Source: Acinetobacter radioresistens DSM 6976 = NBRC 102413 = CIP 103788
GTDB taxonomy: Bacteria > Pseudomonadota > Gammaproteobacteria > Pseudomonadales > Moraxellaceae
Length of the DNA stretch: 64,000 bases
Direction of reading: 5' to 3'
Assembly: GCF_006757745.1 (NCBI RefSeq)
Contig: NZ_AP019740.1
Span: 1,116,001-1,180,000 of the forward strand
Below are positions 1-8,720 of this stretch, piece after piece; the first letter of the stretch is position 1; each line of letters starts with the position of its first letter. A program made the position numbers and the translations under genes. The notes beneath the pieces are model-generated. The model was not told where the DNA came from and searched no databases. It saw only the letters and a program-made list of their open reading frames with translations.

Positions 1-1
1 T

Positions 2-988
2 ATCGTACGTGATAGCAGTGGAAGCTTTTTTGTGCTTGAAGATAATCTGCGTACACCTTCGGGCGTATCCTATATGCTGGAAAGCCGAAAAATCAGTAAA
101 AAACTGATGCCTGATCTATGTCGCAGTAAACAGCTTTATGAGATCAGTCACTATCCACTTTTACTTAAAAGCATTTTAGAAGAAAGCGCTGATGTAGATA
201 ATCCGCAAATTGTGATTATGACACCTGGCCGTTTCAATAGCGCCTACTATGAACATGCATTTCTGGCGCGAGAGATGGGTGTACCGCTGGTTACAAACAG
301 GGATCTATATGTTGAAAATAATAAAGTCTATATGAAAACTATTCGGGGTCGTAAGAGAATTGATGTGATCTACCGGCGGCTTGATGATGCCTTTCTGGAT
401 CCGACGACGTTCCGTCCTGACAGCGCTTTGGGGGTGTCGGGCCTGATGTCTGCATATTTAAGCCAAAACGTTGTACTGGCTAATGCTCCAGGTACAGGAG
501 TAGCAGATGATAAATCTGTCTACCCATACGTTACTCAAATGATTGAATACTATTTGGGTGAAAAAGCTATATTAAATAATGTGCCTACCTATCAGTGCCG
601 TTATTTACAGGATTTTGAATATGTCATGGATAATATGTCAAAACTGGTTATTAAGGAAGCTCAAGGTTCAGGCGGGTATGGAATGCTGATAGGTCCCCAA
701 GCTTCAGCCAAGGAACTTAGGGAGTTTCGAGAGAAAGTCCGTATACAGCCTCATTTATATATTGCCCAGCCTACTTTAGATCTTTCTGTTTCACCAACCT
801 TGGTGGAAGAAGGGCTTGCGGAACGTCATATTGATCTTCGGCCATTTATTCTTAGTTCACCGCAACGTACTGAAATTGTACCGGGTGGGCTAACTCGAGT
901 AGCAATGCAAAAAGGGTCTTTAGTAGTAAATTCCTCACAGGGTGGAGGTATTAAAGATACTTGGGTGGTAGACACATTGCACTCCTGA
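2..988 (+). CDS. Circularly permuted ATP-grasp protein (5' partial)
   Basis: The reading frame is open from the first bases of the window, so the gene starts upstream; a GTG at 32 is internal. The first visible residues (SFFVLEDNLRTPSGVSYMLE) are the conserved block of the circularly permuted ATP-grasp family (old names DUF404/DUF407, COG2308). Later segments such as VIKEAQGSGGYGM fit an ATP-grasp nucleotide-binding loop, and PGGLTRVA near the end is also typical. Members are thought to ligate a carboxylate to an amine, possibly making a peptide-like product; the substrate is unknown. It is followed after 28 bp by an alpha-E gene and then an Anbu protease, the usual companions of this family. 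The family call is firm; the function is inferred only from context. Confidence 0.9.
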   Translation: MVRDSSGSFFVLEDNLRTPSGVSYMLESRKISKKLMPDLCRSKQLYEISHYPLLLKSILEESADVDNPQIVIMTPGRFNSAYYEHAFLAREMGVPLVTNRDLYVENNKVYMKTIRGRKRIDVIYRRLDDAFLDPTTFRPDSALGVSGLMSAYLSQNVVLANAPGTGVADDKSVYPYVTQMIEYYLGEKAILNNVPTYQCRYLQDFEYVMDNMSKLVIKEAQGSGGYGMLIGPQASAKELREFREKVRIQPHLYIAQPTLDLSVSPTLVEEGLAERHIDLRPFILSSPQRTEIVPGGLTRVAMQKGSLVVNSSQGGGIKDTWVVDTLHS

Positions 989-1016
989 ACAATCGAATCG
1001 ATAGAGGAAAAGTTAA

Positions 1017-1616
1017 ATGATACTGTTAAGTTCGAATGCTTATAATATTTACTGGTTAGGTCGCTATCTGGCACGAACTCAATATCTATGTGGTCGTGTA
1101 CCATTTAAAAATGATCAAGAAGCCGTTGAGTTTGCTCATGCTTTTTGTTTACCTGCCTATGATGCTTGTTCACTTAATGAATTGGTTTTTGACCCTGAAC
1201 AACCCTATTCATTTAGCCAGCAATTTAAAACTGCTAAAGATAATATTCAGGAATTAAGAGGCTTGTTGAGTGCCAAGGCATATGCTGAATTAAATCAGCT
1301 GATTCGTCAGGCAAGTTCAAATGCCAGTTATTTATGTGATGTTGTGACAGACTGTACCGAAATTTTTGAATCTGAAGAACAGGATGTATTCCTATTCTTT
1401 ATGTTAGGACAAAAAATTGAAATCCTTGATACACAACTGCGTTTCAAGCAGAGTATTCAAGGTACTCTTAATGATCTTGATACCATCGTAATGATGCTAC
1501 ATAGTTTGGGCTGGGAAGCGGTAGAGCTGGCTTGGCAAGAATTAAAAGAACATCCGACACTGATTGCTTTTTATGCATTCAATGACCAATTGCAATATAT
1601 GTTTGAATTGAGTTAA
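1017..1616 (+). CDS. Alpha-E domain protein (short form)
   Basis: The 199-residue protein begins MILLSSNAYNIYWLGRYLAR, matching the conserved N-terminus of alpha-E proteins (DUF403, COG2307), which are all-helical and of unknown biochemistry. They travel with the circularly permuted ATP-grasp protein, as here, where the two genes are 28 bp apart and probably co-transcribed. A purine-rich AGAGGAAA precedes the ATG. Typical alpha-E proteins are near 300 residues, so this one is short at the C-terminus; no continuing frame was found after the stop. It may be a genuine short subfamily rather than a truncation. Function is inferred by association only. Confidence 0.8.
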   Translation: MILLSSNAYNIYWLGRYLARTQYLCGRVPFKNDQEAVEFAHAFCLPAYDACSLNELVFDPEQPYSFSQQFKTAKDNIQELRGLLSAKAYAELNQLIRQASSNASYLCDVVTDCTEIFESEEQDVFLFFMLGQKIEILDTQLRFKQSIQGTLNDLDTIVMMLHSLGWEAVELAWQELKEHPTLIAFYAFNDQLQYMFELS

Positions 1617-1922
1617 TAAATTAAAGAGGTCAATTAATTAGTCTGAGAAAATCTATCTGAAAAAAATAAGAATGTCCGATTTGGTTACTTTATTTAATGT
1701 ATTGAATGTTTCACTATACAATTCAAATAGAGAGCTATACATGACAATAGGTTTTTTTAATCAATAAATGCTATCGTTTTGGAAGAAGCTTTTATACAGT
1801 AAAGGTGTCGTGTATTAAATGATACAGGCAAAAATATATCAGCTTAACTGTAATGGATAACGATCAAATCATTGTTTTCATAATCAGCTATTTCATGTTG
1901 AAAGCAGAAAGGATTTTTTGAA
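1617..1922. other. Intergenic region before Anbu gene
   Basis: About 306 bp of AT-rich sequence with no coding potential recognised on either strand. It probably holds the promoter of the downstream protease gene. In many genomes a transglutaminase-like gene belongs to this cluster; no remnant of one could be recognised here. Confidence 0.5.
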
Positions 1923-2657
1923 ATGACCTATTGTTGTGGACTTCGATTAAAAGATGGGCTGGTGTTTATAAGTGACACGCGAACCAATGCAGGAGTAGAT
2001 CATATTTCTGTATTCAAAAAATTATTCAGCTTCGGTGTAGAAGGTGAACGTTTCATTGTGATACAGACTTCTGGAAATCTGGCTACTACTCAAGCAGTGA
2101 TTGGTCACTTAAAAAATCATCTGGCTCTGGACCAGAAACCCCATCTTTATAGTGTCAATACTATGTTCGAAGTGGCAGAGCTAATAGGACACACCTTAAA
2201 ACGGGTAATTGCAGATGTGACTACTGACCCTGATGAAGAGAGCAACTACTATTGTAATCTACTGGTCGGTGGACAGATTAAAGGTTCGGCAATGCAGCTT
2301 TACCATATTTATCCTCAGGGAAATTTCATTTGCGCTACAAGCGATACTCCTTACTTTCAGATAGGGGAAAGTAAATATGGTAAACCAATTCTGGACCGCG
2401 CATTATCTTATGATATGCCGCTGGATGAAGCATTTCGTTGCAGTCTGATTTCTTTTGATTCTACCTTACGTTCAAATGTCTCTGTGGGAATGCCACTAGA
2501 CTCACTCGTTTACCGTAAAGACAGCTTACATATACCATTAGGTAAACGTATTTATAGTGAAGATCCGTATTTCGAACATATCAGCAAGCAATGGTCAGAT
2601 GCTTTACGCCGAGGTTTACAAAACTTACCTAAACCGACAGATGACTACTGGTTATAA
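1923..2657 (+). CDS. Anbu-type proteasome-like peptidase
   Basis: The 244-residue protein starts MTYCCGLRLKDGLVFISDTR, the signature N-terminus of Anbu (ancestral beta subunit), an Ntn-hydrolase related to the 20S proteasome beta subunit and HslV. Thr2 would become the catalytic N-terminal nucleophile after Met removal, and Asp18 and the following Arg and Thr lie in the conserved SDTRTN block. Anbu forms open helical or ring assemblies in the cytoplasm; its natural substrate is not established. It lies 306 bp after the alpha-E gene and in the same direction as the ATP-grasp gene, matching the known co-occurrence of these families. AAAGGA precedes the ATG at a normal distance. Confidence 0.9.
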   Translation: MTYCCGLRLKDGLVFISDTRTNAGVDHISVFKKLFSFGVEGERFIVIQTSGNLATTQAVIGHLKNHLALDQKPHLYSVNTMFEVAELIGHTLKRVIADVTTDPDEESNYYCNLLVGGQIKGSAMQLYHIYPQGNFICATSDTPYFQIGESKYGKPILDRALSYDMPLDEAFRCSLISFDSTLRSNVSVGMPLDSLVYRKDSLHIPLGKRIYSEDPYFEHISKQWSDALRRGLQNLPKPTDDYWL

Positions 2658-2711
2658 AATTTAAAAATAGTGGCATAATATATTTCAATTCATAAATATA
2701 AAGACTACAAA

Positions 2712-3134
2712 GTGATACAGTTATGTTATGCCAGCAAGACCACTTCGCCTTCTGATTATTTACTTATGGATTTAAGAGAAATTCTTTCAGAAGCCCAATC
2801 ATTTAATGCTCTTAATAGTATTAACGGTGTGCTTTTCTATGCAGATCAGTACTTTTTCCAGTGCTTGGAAGGCGAGCGTGAGCAGGTGCTTGATCTGTTT
2901 GAAAGAATTAAAGAAGATCAGCGCCATCAGGAAATTATAGAGTTTGGTGTACATCCAATCAGCGAGCAGAATTTTGATGGATGGGCAATGAAATTTGTAC
3001 GTCGTAATAGTGAAGTAAGCGAGTTTTTTCAAAAACTCGGCCATTTACATTTTAGTCCGACTAAACTTAACCAGCAGAATTTAAATGATTTTCTGCATAT
3101 ATTGACTAAAGCAAGACAAGAAACCCAAGCCTGA
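2712..3134 (+). CDS. BlsA-like BLUF blue-light photoreceptor
   Basis: A single BLUF domain (about residues 1-95) followed by a short C-terminal helix region, 140 residues in all, starting at GTG. Key FAD-pocket residues are visible: Tyr6 in MIQLCYAS, Asn32, Gln50 in FFQCLEG, and Trp92 in the DGWAMKF segment. Short stand-alone BLUF proteins sense blue light through FAD and act by protein-protein contact; BlsA of A. baumannii, which controls motility, biofilm and iron functions, has the same size and very similar landmarks. The GTG start is chosen because Tyr6 must follow closely; no clear Shine-Dalgarno is visible. The stop codon lies in the loop of an intrinsic terminator. The output partner is not shown by the sequence. 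Confidence 0.88.
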   Translation: MIQLCYASKTTSPSDYLLMDLREILSEAQSFNALNSINGVLFYADQYFFQCLEGEREQVLDLFERIKEDQRHQEIIEFGVHPISEQNFDGWAMKFVRRNSEVSEFFQKLGHLHFSPTKLNQQNLNDFLHILTKARQETQA

Positions 3135-3146
3135 GCTTGGGTTTTT
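3121..3146. terminator. Bidirectional intrinsic terminator, BLUF gene / alr
   Basis: A ten-base-pair perfect stem (AAACCCAAGC / GCTTGGGTTT) with a CTGA loop is followed by a T run on the plus strand and by T residues on the minus strand. The loop contains the TGA stop of the BLUF gene. It sits between the convergent BLUF and alr genes and could stop both. Confidence 0.85.
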
Positions 3147-3149
3147 AGT

Positions 3150-4220
3150 TTACTTAAGTATGCGCTTTGGTCTGTTACTTAGCCGGCAAAGCAGTTCATA
3201 GCCAATAGTCCCATTAGCTTCGGCTACTTCATCGACCAGACGCTGTTTGCCCCAGAGCTCTACCTGTGTGCCTAAAGTCACAGTCAAACCGCTTACATCC
3301 ACCGCAATCATGTCCATAGAAACTCTTCCGATGACTGGCGCTGGCTTATTGTTAATCATGACATAATTTGGTTTTATAAAAGCACGTGGATAACCGTCAC
3401 CATAACCAATAGATACGATAGCAATTTGCATATCTTGAGAGGCCACAAAAGTAGAGCCATAACCTACCGCCTCACCTGTTTGGATATGATTTAATGCAAT
3501 GATTGCTGCATCAAATGTCATCACCGGCTTCAAGTCAAGCTCATGAGCAGACTTATCAGCAAAAGGTGAAGCACCATAAAGCATAATACCGGGACGCACA
3601 TAATCAAAATTTAGCTCTGGCCATTTGAAAATCGCAGCAGAATTACAACAGGAGGCAAGTACAGGATCACAAGCCTCTTTAACCTGCAAGAATTGAGTTT
3701 TTTGTTGTTCATTCAGGGGATGATCAGCATCAGCATTTGCAAAATGCATGGCTAGCACACAGCTAAAGCCTTCAGCCTTTAAGGAGTTAATAATCTCGAT
3801 AATCTCAGGAACTTTAAAACCTAAGCGGTTCATACCACTATTCAGTTTTACCCAGACTTTCAGATTTTTTGTAATATACTCTTCTTTACGGGCTTTTAAC
3901 CAATCTAGTTGTGCTGATTGATGTATAACGCATTCAAGACCGTACTGAATAACGCTATCCATTTCCTCTTCAGAAAATATCCCTTCAATTAAGGTAATTG
4001 GTTGCTGATAACCTAATTTACGTATTTCCAGCGCCTCTTCTAGACAAGCAACACCAAAGTTATCCGTTGAATTTAAGGCTGCAAGACAGTCTTTGATTCC
4101 ATGTCCGTAAGCATTGGCTTTAACCATACTAACGATTTTAGCAGTTGGGGCAAGTTGTTTAACACGGTTTAAATTATATTGCAGAGCCTGACTGTCAATA
4201 TAAACTGTTGCTTGACGCAC
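3150..4220 (-). CDS. alr: Alanine racemase
   Basis: Makes D-alanine from L-alanine for peptidoglycan, using PLP in the cytoplasm. The 356-residue length is normal. Lys34 in SMVKANAYGHG is the PLP-binding lysine and Tyr254 in VGYGSTF the opposite-face catalytic base. A TIM-barrel N-terminal domain (about 1-230) is followed by the C-terminal beta domain. The start is GTG with AGGAG seven to eleven bases upstream. It follows dnaB on the same strand, as in other gammaproteobacteria, but across a 684-bp gap, so it probably has its own promoter. A second, catabolic racemase (DadX) could be confused with it; the dnaB linkage favours Alr. Confidence 0.93.
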   Translation of the reverse strand: MRQATVYIDSQALQYNLNRVKQLAPTAKIVSMVKANAYGHGIKDCLAALNSTDNFGVACLEEALEIRKLGYQQPITLIEGIFSEEEMDSVIQYGLECVIHQSAQLDWLKARKEEYITKNLKVWVKLNSGMNRLGFKVPEIIEIINSLKAEGFSCVLAMHFANADADHPLNEQQKTQFLQVKEACDPVLASCCNSAAIFKWPELNFDYVRPGIMLYGASPFADKSAHELDLKPVMTFDAAIIALNHIQTGEAVGYGSTFVASQDMQIAIVSIGYGDGYPRAFIKPNYVMINNKPAPVIGRVSMDMIAVDVSGLTVTLGTQVELWGKQRLVDEVAEANGTIGYELLCRLSNRPKRILK

Positions 4221-4904
4221 CCTGGTTACTCCTTGAGGGATTACAAATGCTGAGCTAATACAGTGAGTGCTGTATTAGTGAGTTATAGATATACTTAAAG
4301 ACATCTGTTTAAAGATAATCAATAGCTGATCGTATTGGTTATTATTGTATTCCTATCATTTAAAAATAGACATAAATACTAATTAATTTATTAAAGGCTA
4401 ATCACAGAAGTGTTACTTATTTAGTGCTAATTTACATAATATTAAGAGATTACTTGGGTAAAAATCTACTCACATCAGCTTATAGTCATAATATAATGTG
4501 TAATAAAGATATTAGTTTATAGTGAGTATGGATTTATTTTATAAAATAACAGGTTAATCTATTATGTGCACAGTAGGGGAAATGATTAAATGCTGAGTTA
4601 AAGTAAAAGCTGATTGTGGTAAGCCTGATAATGATTTTAAGTCAGAAAGATTGGCTAGGTGAGTATAAGTAAATAGTAGCCTATAGAGCAGCGTCTAAAA
4701 AATTTTACAGTTAATTATAATAAGCTCAGCAAATATTTGAATAGGTTGTGAATTTATAAGAAGAATTAAATAGGTTTATCAAACAGAAAATGCCTAAACT
4801 CATTAAAATTGCACAAAAATTGAAAGCTGCACTAGGACTAGGGTTTAGCATAACAAGTGAAGCTGAATCCTTAACTTATACAGAAATTAAGGATTTTTAA
4901 GTAT
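4221..4904. other. Long intergenic region between dnaB and alr
   Basis: A 684-bp, very AT-rich stretch. The only coding hint is a 36-codon frame at 4790-4900 (listed separately). No tRNA, strong hairpin or IS end was recognised. It probably contains the alr promoter near 4221-4330. Confidence 0.5.
4790..4900 (+). CDS. Possible 36-residue peptide or gene remnant
   Basis: An ATG-initiated frame opposite to the flanking genes, ending TAA at 4898-4900, with a basic amphipathic first half (MPKLIKIAQKLKAALGLG) and an acidic tail. The frame is open for about ten more codons upstream without another start. There is no convincing Shine-Dalgarno. It may be the end of a decayed gene or chance. Unrecognised; no function assigned. 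Confidence 0.2.
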   Translation: MPKLIKIAQKLKAALGLGFSITSEAESLTYTEIKDF

Positions 4905-6350
4905 CTATTCCTCATCATCAAACTGATTATAATATTCAGGAGAAAGATTACTAAAACGGGTATATTGGCCTTCAAAAGCTAGACGTACACTGCCAATTGG
5001 ACCGTTACGTTGCTTGCCAATAATAATTTCAGCCGTGCCCGCTTCTTTGGATTCTTTGTTATATACTTCATCGCGATAAATAAACATAATCAAATCGGCA
5101 TCTTGTTCAATTGCACCGGATTCGCGTAAGTCTGACATTACCGGACGTTTATTAGGTCGGTTTTCCAAAGAACGGTTAAGCTGTGACAGGGCAATAACCG
5201 GGCACTGCATTTCTTTAGCTAAAGCTTTTAAGCTTCGCGAAATTTCGGAAATCTCGCCGACACGGTTATCTCCCATGCCTGGAACTTTCATCAGTTGTAA
5301 ATAATCGACCATGATACAGCCAAGTTTACCACCATGCTGTTTAGCAATTCGGCGTGCTCGTGCCCGTAATTCCGTTGGAGGCAGGGCAGAGGAGTCATCT
5401 ATATACAAATGCTTTTCTTGTAACTGTAAAATAGTACCGGTGACTTTAGACCATTCATCCCCATCGAGCTTACCCGAACGTAAATGACCCTGATGCACCT
5501 TGCCGTATGATGAAATCAGACGCATAGCAATTGAGTCTGCGGGCATTTCCATAGAAAAAACCAGTGCAGGCAAATTACAGTTAAACAAGACACTTTCGAC
5601 CAGATTCATGGCAAAAGTAGTTTTACCCATTGAAGGACGAGCTGCAACAATAATCAGGTCACCAGACTGCATGCCGTAAGTCTTATTATCAAGCTCAATG
5701 AACCCGGTAGATAAACCTGTCAGGCTTCCTTCAAGTTTAGAAAGTTCATCAAGCTTGGTAATTACTTCAGCCGTAACCGTACTAATCGACTTAGGTCCAG
5801 AGTCTTTTTTATTGTTGTTATGCTGCTCGGCAATAGAAAATATATTGGTTTCTGCTAGATCCAGAATCTCACTGACACTGCGACCTTTAGTGTCATAGGC
5901 ATTTTGCAGAATTTCAGTGCTGATTTTAATCATGTTGCGTAGAGTCGCAAATTCTTTGATTTTAGCAGCGTAAGTTTCTAGGTTATAAAAACTAGATGGC
6001 GAATCTGCCATTAATTGCATTAAATACTCTTCACCGCCTACAGCATCAATCAGATTTTGTTTTAGCAGCCAGTCATTGACCAGTACTGCATCATAAGGCG
6101 AATTTTCCTGAGCAAGCTTTTCAATAGCCCTAAAAATATATTTATGGCGAGTAGCATAAAAATCATTTTCTTTTAAAACATCACCAACCTGTTCAAAAGA
6201 TTCAGCAACAGTCATCAGCGCCGCAAGTACAGCCTGTTCAATCGCTAAATTATGCGGAGGCGTACGAAATTCTTTAAGCTGAGCTGTTTCAGTGGCTTTA
6301 TTTTCCAGTAGTGTGGGATTAAGGATGGCCTTGGCACTTGCCTGTGACAT
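4905..6350 (-). CDS. dnaB: Replicative DNA helicase DnaB
   Basis: Hexameric 5'-3' helicase that unwinds DNA at the replication fork. The N-terminal DnaB domain spans roughly residues 30-135, a linker helix follows, and the RecA-like motor domain starts near 205. The Walker A loop ARPSMGKT is at 237-244; the Walker B segment CIMVDYLQLM and the motif SDLRESGAIEQDAD are visible further on. At 481 residues it is slightly longer than average because of an N-terminal extension of about 28 residues. It lies 190 bp downstream of rplI on the same strand, the conserved gammaproteobacterial arrangement. No intein is present. Confidence 0.97.
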   Translation of the reverse strand: MSQASAKAILNPTLLENKATETAQLKEFRTPPHNLAIEQAVLAALMTVAESFEQVGDVLKENDFYATRHKYIFRAIEKLAQENSPYDAVLVNDWLLKQNLIDAVGGEEYLMQLMADSPSSFYNLETYAAKIKEFATLRNMIKISTEILQNAYDTKGRSVSEILDLAETNIFSIAEQHNNNKKDSGPKSISTVTAEVITKLDELSKLEGSLTGLSTGFIELDNKTYGMQSGDLIIVAARPSMGKTTFAMNLVESVLFNCNLPALVFSMEMPADSIAMRLISSYGKVHQGHLRSGKLDGDEWSKVTGTILQLQEKHLYIDDSSALPPTELRARARRIAKQHGGKLGCIMVDYLQLMKVPGMGDNRVGEISEISRSLKALAKEMQCPVIALSQLNRSLENRPNKRPVMSDLRESGAIEQDADLIMFIYRDEVYNKESKEAGTAEIIIGKQRNGPIGSVRLAFEGQYTRFSNLSPEYYNQFDDEE

Positions 6351-6500
6351 ATAAAGTCCTGATTTTTATAAAACAAAAAATGAAGAGATGACTTTCAATT
6401 CAGGTTACTTATCTTAATGCAAAACAGCAGAAAAAAACGCTCAAATCGAAAATTCAATTAAAAAAATAAAACTGTAGAATCAATAAAAAATTTAAGAATA

Positions 6501-6523
6501 AAAAAAGCATGCCAAAGCATGCT
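6501..6523 (-). terminator. Intrinsic terminator after rplI
   Basis: On the minus strand an AGCATGC / GCATGCT stem with a TTTG loop is followed by a run of T residues, just beyond the rplI stop. It ends the rpsF-rpsR-rplI operon and separates it from dnaB. Confidence 0.8.
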
Positions 6524-6540
6524 CTTTTTACTGCAGAGAA

Positions 6541-6987
6541 TTACTCGGATACGATAGTAACCAGAACTTCAGCAGTTACGTCATGGTGCAACTGAATAGC
6601 GATGTTGAATTCACCAGTGTTGCGAAGTGCGCCGTTTGGAAGGCGAACTTCAGCACGGTCAACTTCAAGACCAGCATTAGTCAGTGCATCAGCGATATCA
6701 CGAGTACCAATAGAACCGAACAGTTTACCTTCATCACCAGCTTTCGCAGTAATTACAATATTAACTTCATTCAGTTGGTCAGCGCGTGCTTGAGCAGCAG
6801 CTAAAATATCAGCTTCTTGTTTCTCAAGTTCAGCACGACGAGCTTCAAAAGCAGAAGTGTTAGCTTCAGTTGCAGCAACAGCTTTACCCTGAGGGATAAG
6901 GAAGTTACGGCCATAACCTGCTTTTACAGAAACTTTATCGCCTAGCTTACCTAGGTTTTTAATGCGTTGTAATAAGATAACGTCCAC
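6541..6987 (-). CDS. rplI: 50S ribosomal protein L9
   Basis: L9 binds 23S rRNA domain V and helps keep the reading frame. The 148 residues have the standard layout: N-terminal rRNA-binding domain ([17 protein letters not shown], with the GYGRNFLIP signature around residues 24-32), a long connecting helix (about 45-75) and a C-terminal domain. The start is GTG, with a good GAGGTGAT Shine-Dalgarno. It is the last gene of the rpsF-rpsR-rplI operon, 8 bp after rpsR. Confidence 0.97.
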   Translation of the reverse strand: MDVILLQRIKNLGKLGDKVSVKAGYGRNFLIPQGKAVAATEANTSAFEARRAELEKQEADILAAAQARADQLNEVNIVITAKAGDEGKLFGSIGTRDIADALTNAGLEVDRAEVRLPNGALRNTGEFNIAIQLHHDVTAEVLVTIVSE

Positions 6988-6995
6988 AGATCACC

Positions 6996-7223
6996 TCACT
7001 TATGGTTGTCAGTGTAAGGGATCAAAGCCAAATAACGAGCTTGTTTAATAGCAAGCGCTAATTGACGTTGATAACGAGCCTTAGTACCAGTGATACGGCT
7101 AGGAACAATCTTGCCGTTTTCAGTGATGTACTGTTTTAAAGTATCGATATCTTTGTAGTCGATGTACGCAACGTTCTCAGCTGTAAAGCGGCAGAACTTG
7201 CGACGACGGTAAAAACGTGCCAT
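6996..7223 (-). CDS. rpsR: 30S ribosomal protein S18
   Basis: A 75-residue basic protein that pairs with S6 on the 30S platform. The start [16 protein letters not shown] and the [17 protein letters not shown] block are the family signature. It follows rpsF by only 11 bp; in enterobacteria priB lies between these two genes and is absent here, as known for related gammaproteobacteria. It is co-transcribed with rpsF and rplI. Confidence 0.97.
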   Translation of the reverse strand: MARFYRRRKFCRFTAENVAYIDYKDIDTLKQYITENGKIVPSRITGTKARYQRQLALAIKQARYLALIPYTDNHK

Positions 7224-7234
7224 TGATGTTCTCC

Positions 7235-7621
7235 TTAAGCTTCAACAGAATCTTGATTGTGTTGTGCTTCTTCACGTTGAGCTTTACGCGCACGTTTTTC
7301 TTCAGCACTTTTAGCCAATAAAGACTCTTCAGTGATTGCGTTTTCACGACGGATGATAACATTACGAATAATTGCGTCGTTATAACGGAATAATTCTTCT
7401 AATTCATCAAGAGTCGTTTGACCACATTCAACATTCATTAAAATGTAGTGCGCTTTGTGAATCTTGTTAATCGGGTAAGCCAGTTGGCGGCGGCCCCAAT
7501 CTTCTAAACGGTGAATTTGACCATCAGCTTCTTTGATGTGAGTCAGGTAACGTTCTACCATACCCACAACTTGATCGCTTTGGTCTGGGTGTACCAGAAG
7601 TACGATTTCGTAGTGACGCAT
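7235..7621 (-). CDS. rpsF: 30S ribosomal protein S6
   Basis: S6 binds S18 and 16S rRNA. The 128 residues begin [18 protein letters not shown], and the core RRM-like fold ends near residue 95, followed by a charged tail (about 100-128) rich in Glu, Lys and Ala. AAGGAG precedes the ATG. It is the first gene of the operon; the promoter should lie in 7622-7750. In some bacteria the S6:S18 complex represses this operon through its leader; that was not demonstrated here. Confidence 0.97.
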   Translation of the reverse strand: MRHYEIVLLVHPDQSDQVVGMVERYLTHIKEADGQIHRLEDWGRRQLAYPINKIHKAHYILMNVECGQTTLDELEELFRYNDAIIRNVIIRRENAITEESLLAKSAEEKRARKAQREEAQHNQDSVEA

Positions 7622-7831
7622 TGTCAGCTCCTTACGGTTTAAACAGCCCCTGAATTATGGTATCAGAAGCAAGGAGTCTCGATTTCTAGTCGAGCCGCAT
7701 AAATTGCGAAGCGGCAATTATAGGGAAAAACCAAACCAAAGACAAATGCTTTTCAAGAATAGCGCCAGAAAGTGGGAAACCAAGTACATATCATCTACGA
7801 GAGTGGCTTACAGACAACCACTCTGTATTGA
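7622..7831. promoter_or_regulatory. rpsF upstream region and cyoE downstream hairpin
   Basis: The region between two minus-strand operons. It must contain the rpsF promoter and leader, though no confident -35/-10 pair was picked. Near 7799-7823 an inverted repeat (AGAGTGG / CCACTCT) lies just after the cyoE stop but lacks a following T run, so it is only a weak terminator candidate. Confidence 0.4.
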
Positions 7832-8710
7832 CTAAAAGATAGGGAAATGAGGAGCAGAGGACACTGAAGTAAAACTGAAGCTCAGGCTGACAATCGTAAT
7901 CAGAGTAACTGAAAATAAGAAGAAACGCTTTGCCCAGAGCTGGTCATTTTCAGCCTTCAGGCCAATCAGACCAATGTAAAACCAGTAAATGCACAGAAGG
8001 TTTAAGATAACCAAATACAGCCAGTTGGTATAGCCATAGATGAATAGGGCATTCATGGCAATACTGAATAGGACGATATAAATCAGGGATTCAATCTTGG
8101 TGCGTAGAATAGAACGTGCTACAGGTAAAATAGGAATACCTGCATTTTTATAATCATCAAAACGGTAGATTGCAATTCCCCAGGAATGAGGCATTTGCCA
8201 GAATGCATAACCCGCGAAGATGAGTAGGGCGGCCAAGTCAAATTCATTGGTTACTGCTGTATAACCAATTACCGGAGGACTTGCTCCAGAGATACTGCCA
8301 ATCAGTGTCTGATGGATACTGGTACGTTTGGTCCAGAGACTATAGAAGCCTACATACACCACGAAACCAACCACAGCAAATGCAAAGGCATAAGTGTTCA
8401 CCCAAAACCATAGTATGCTAAAACCGATTACTCCCAAAACCAGTGCATATAACATGGCAACAGGTACAGAAACAGTTTTTTTTACAAGAGCACGATTTTG
8501 AGTGCGTTGCATTTTCTGGTCGATGTCTTGGTCAATGATATTATTGACGACACAACCTGAGGCAACAACAAGCGTTGTACCGATAAGGGTTAAAAAAAGC
8601 AAAAGGAAATCTACAGAGCCTTGGGCGGCTAATAAAAAGCCGCCCAAGGTGGTAATGAAATTACCGAAGAGAATTCCTGGTTTGGTCAGGAATAGATACT
8701 TTTTCAGCAT
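7832..8710 (-). CDS. cyoE: Protoheme IX farnesyltransferase (heme O synthase)
   Basis: An integral membrane UbiA-family prenyltransferase that adds a farnesyl group to heme B to make heme O, the cofactor of cytochrome bo3. The 292 residues hold about eight to nine membrane segments. The first Asp-rich motif NNIIDQDIDQKMQRT lies near residues 56-70. It is the last gene of the cyo operon, 10 bp after cyoD, so supply of the cofactor is tied to synthesis of the oxidase. Confidence 0.95.
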   Translation of the reverse strand: MLKKYLFLTKPGILFGNFITTLGGFLLAAQGSVDFLLLFLTLIGTTLVVASGCVVNNIIDQDIDQKMQRTQNRALVKKTVSVPVAMLYALVLGVIGFSILWFWVNTYAFAFAVVGFVVYVGFYSLWTKRTSIHQTLIGSISGASPPVIGYTAVTNEFDLAALLIFAGYAFWQMPHSWGIAIYRFDDYKNAGIPILPVARSILRTKIESLIYIVLFSIAMNALFIYGYTNWLYLVILNLLCIYWFYIGLIGLKAENDQLWAKRFFLFSVTLITIVSLSFSFTSVSSAPHFPIF

Positions 8711-8720
8711 GACGACCAGT

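Noticed and set aside
7622..7720. Possible S6:S18 autoregulatory leader before rpsF
   Set aside because: An expected conserved pairing could not be built by eye from the sequence, so no riboswitch-like element is claimed.
7799..7823. Inverted repeat AGAGTGG / CCACTCT after cyoE as a terminator
   Set aside because: No T run follows on the minus strand, so it was kept only as a note.
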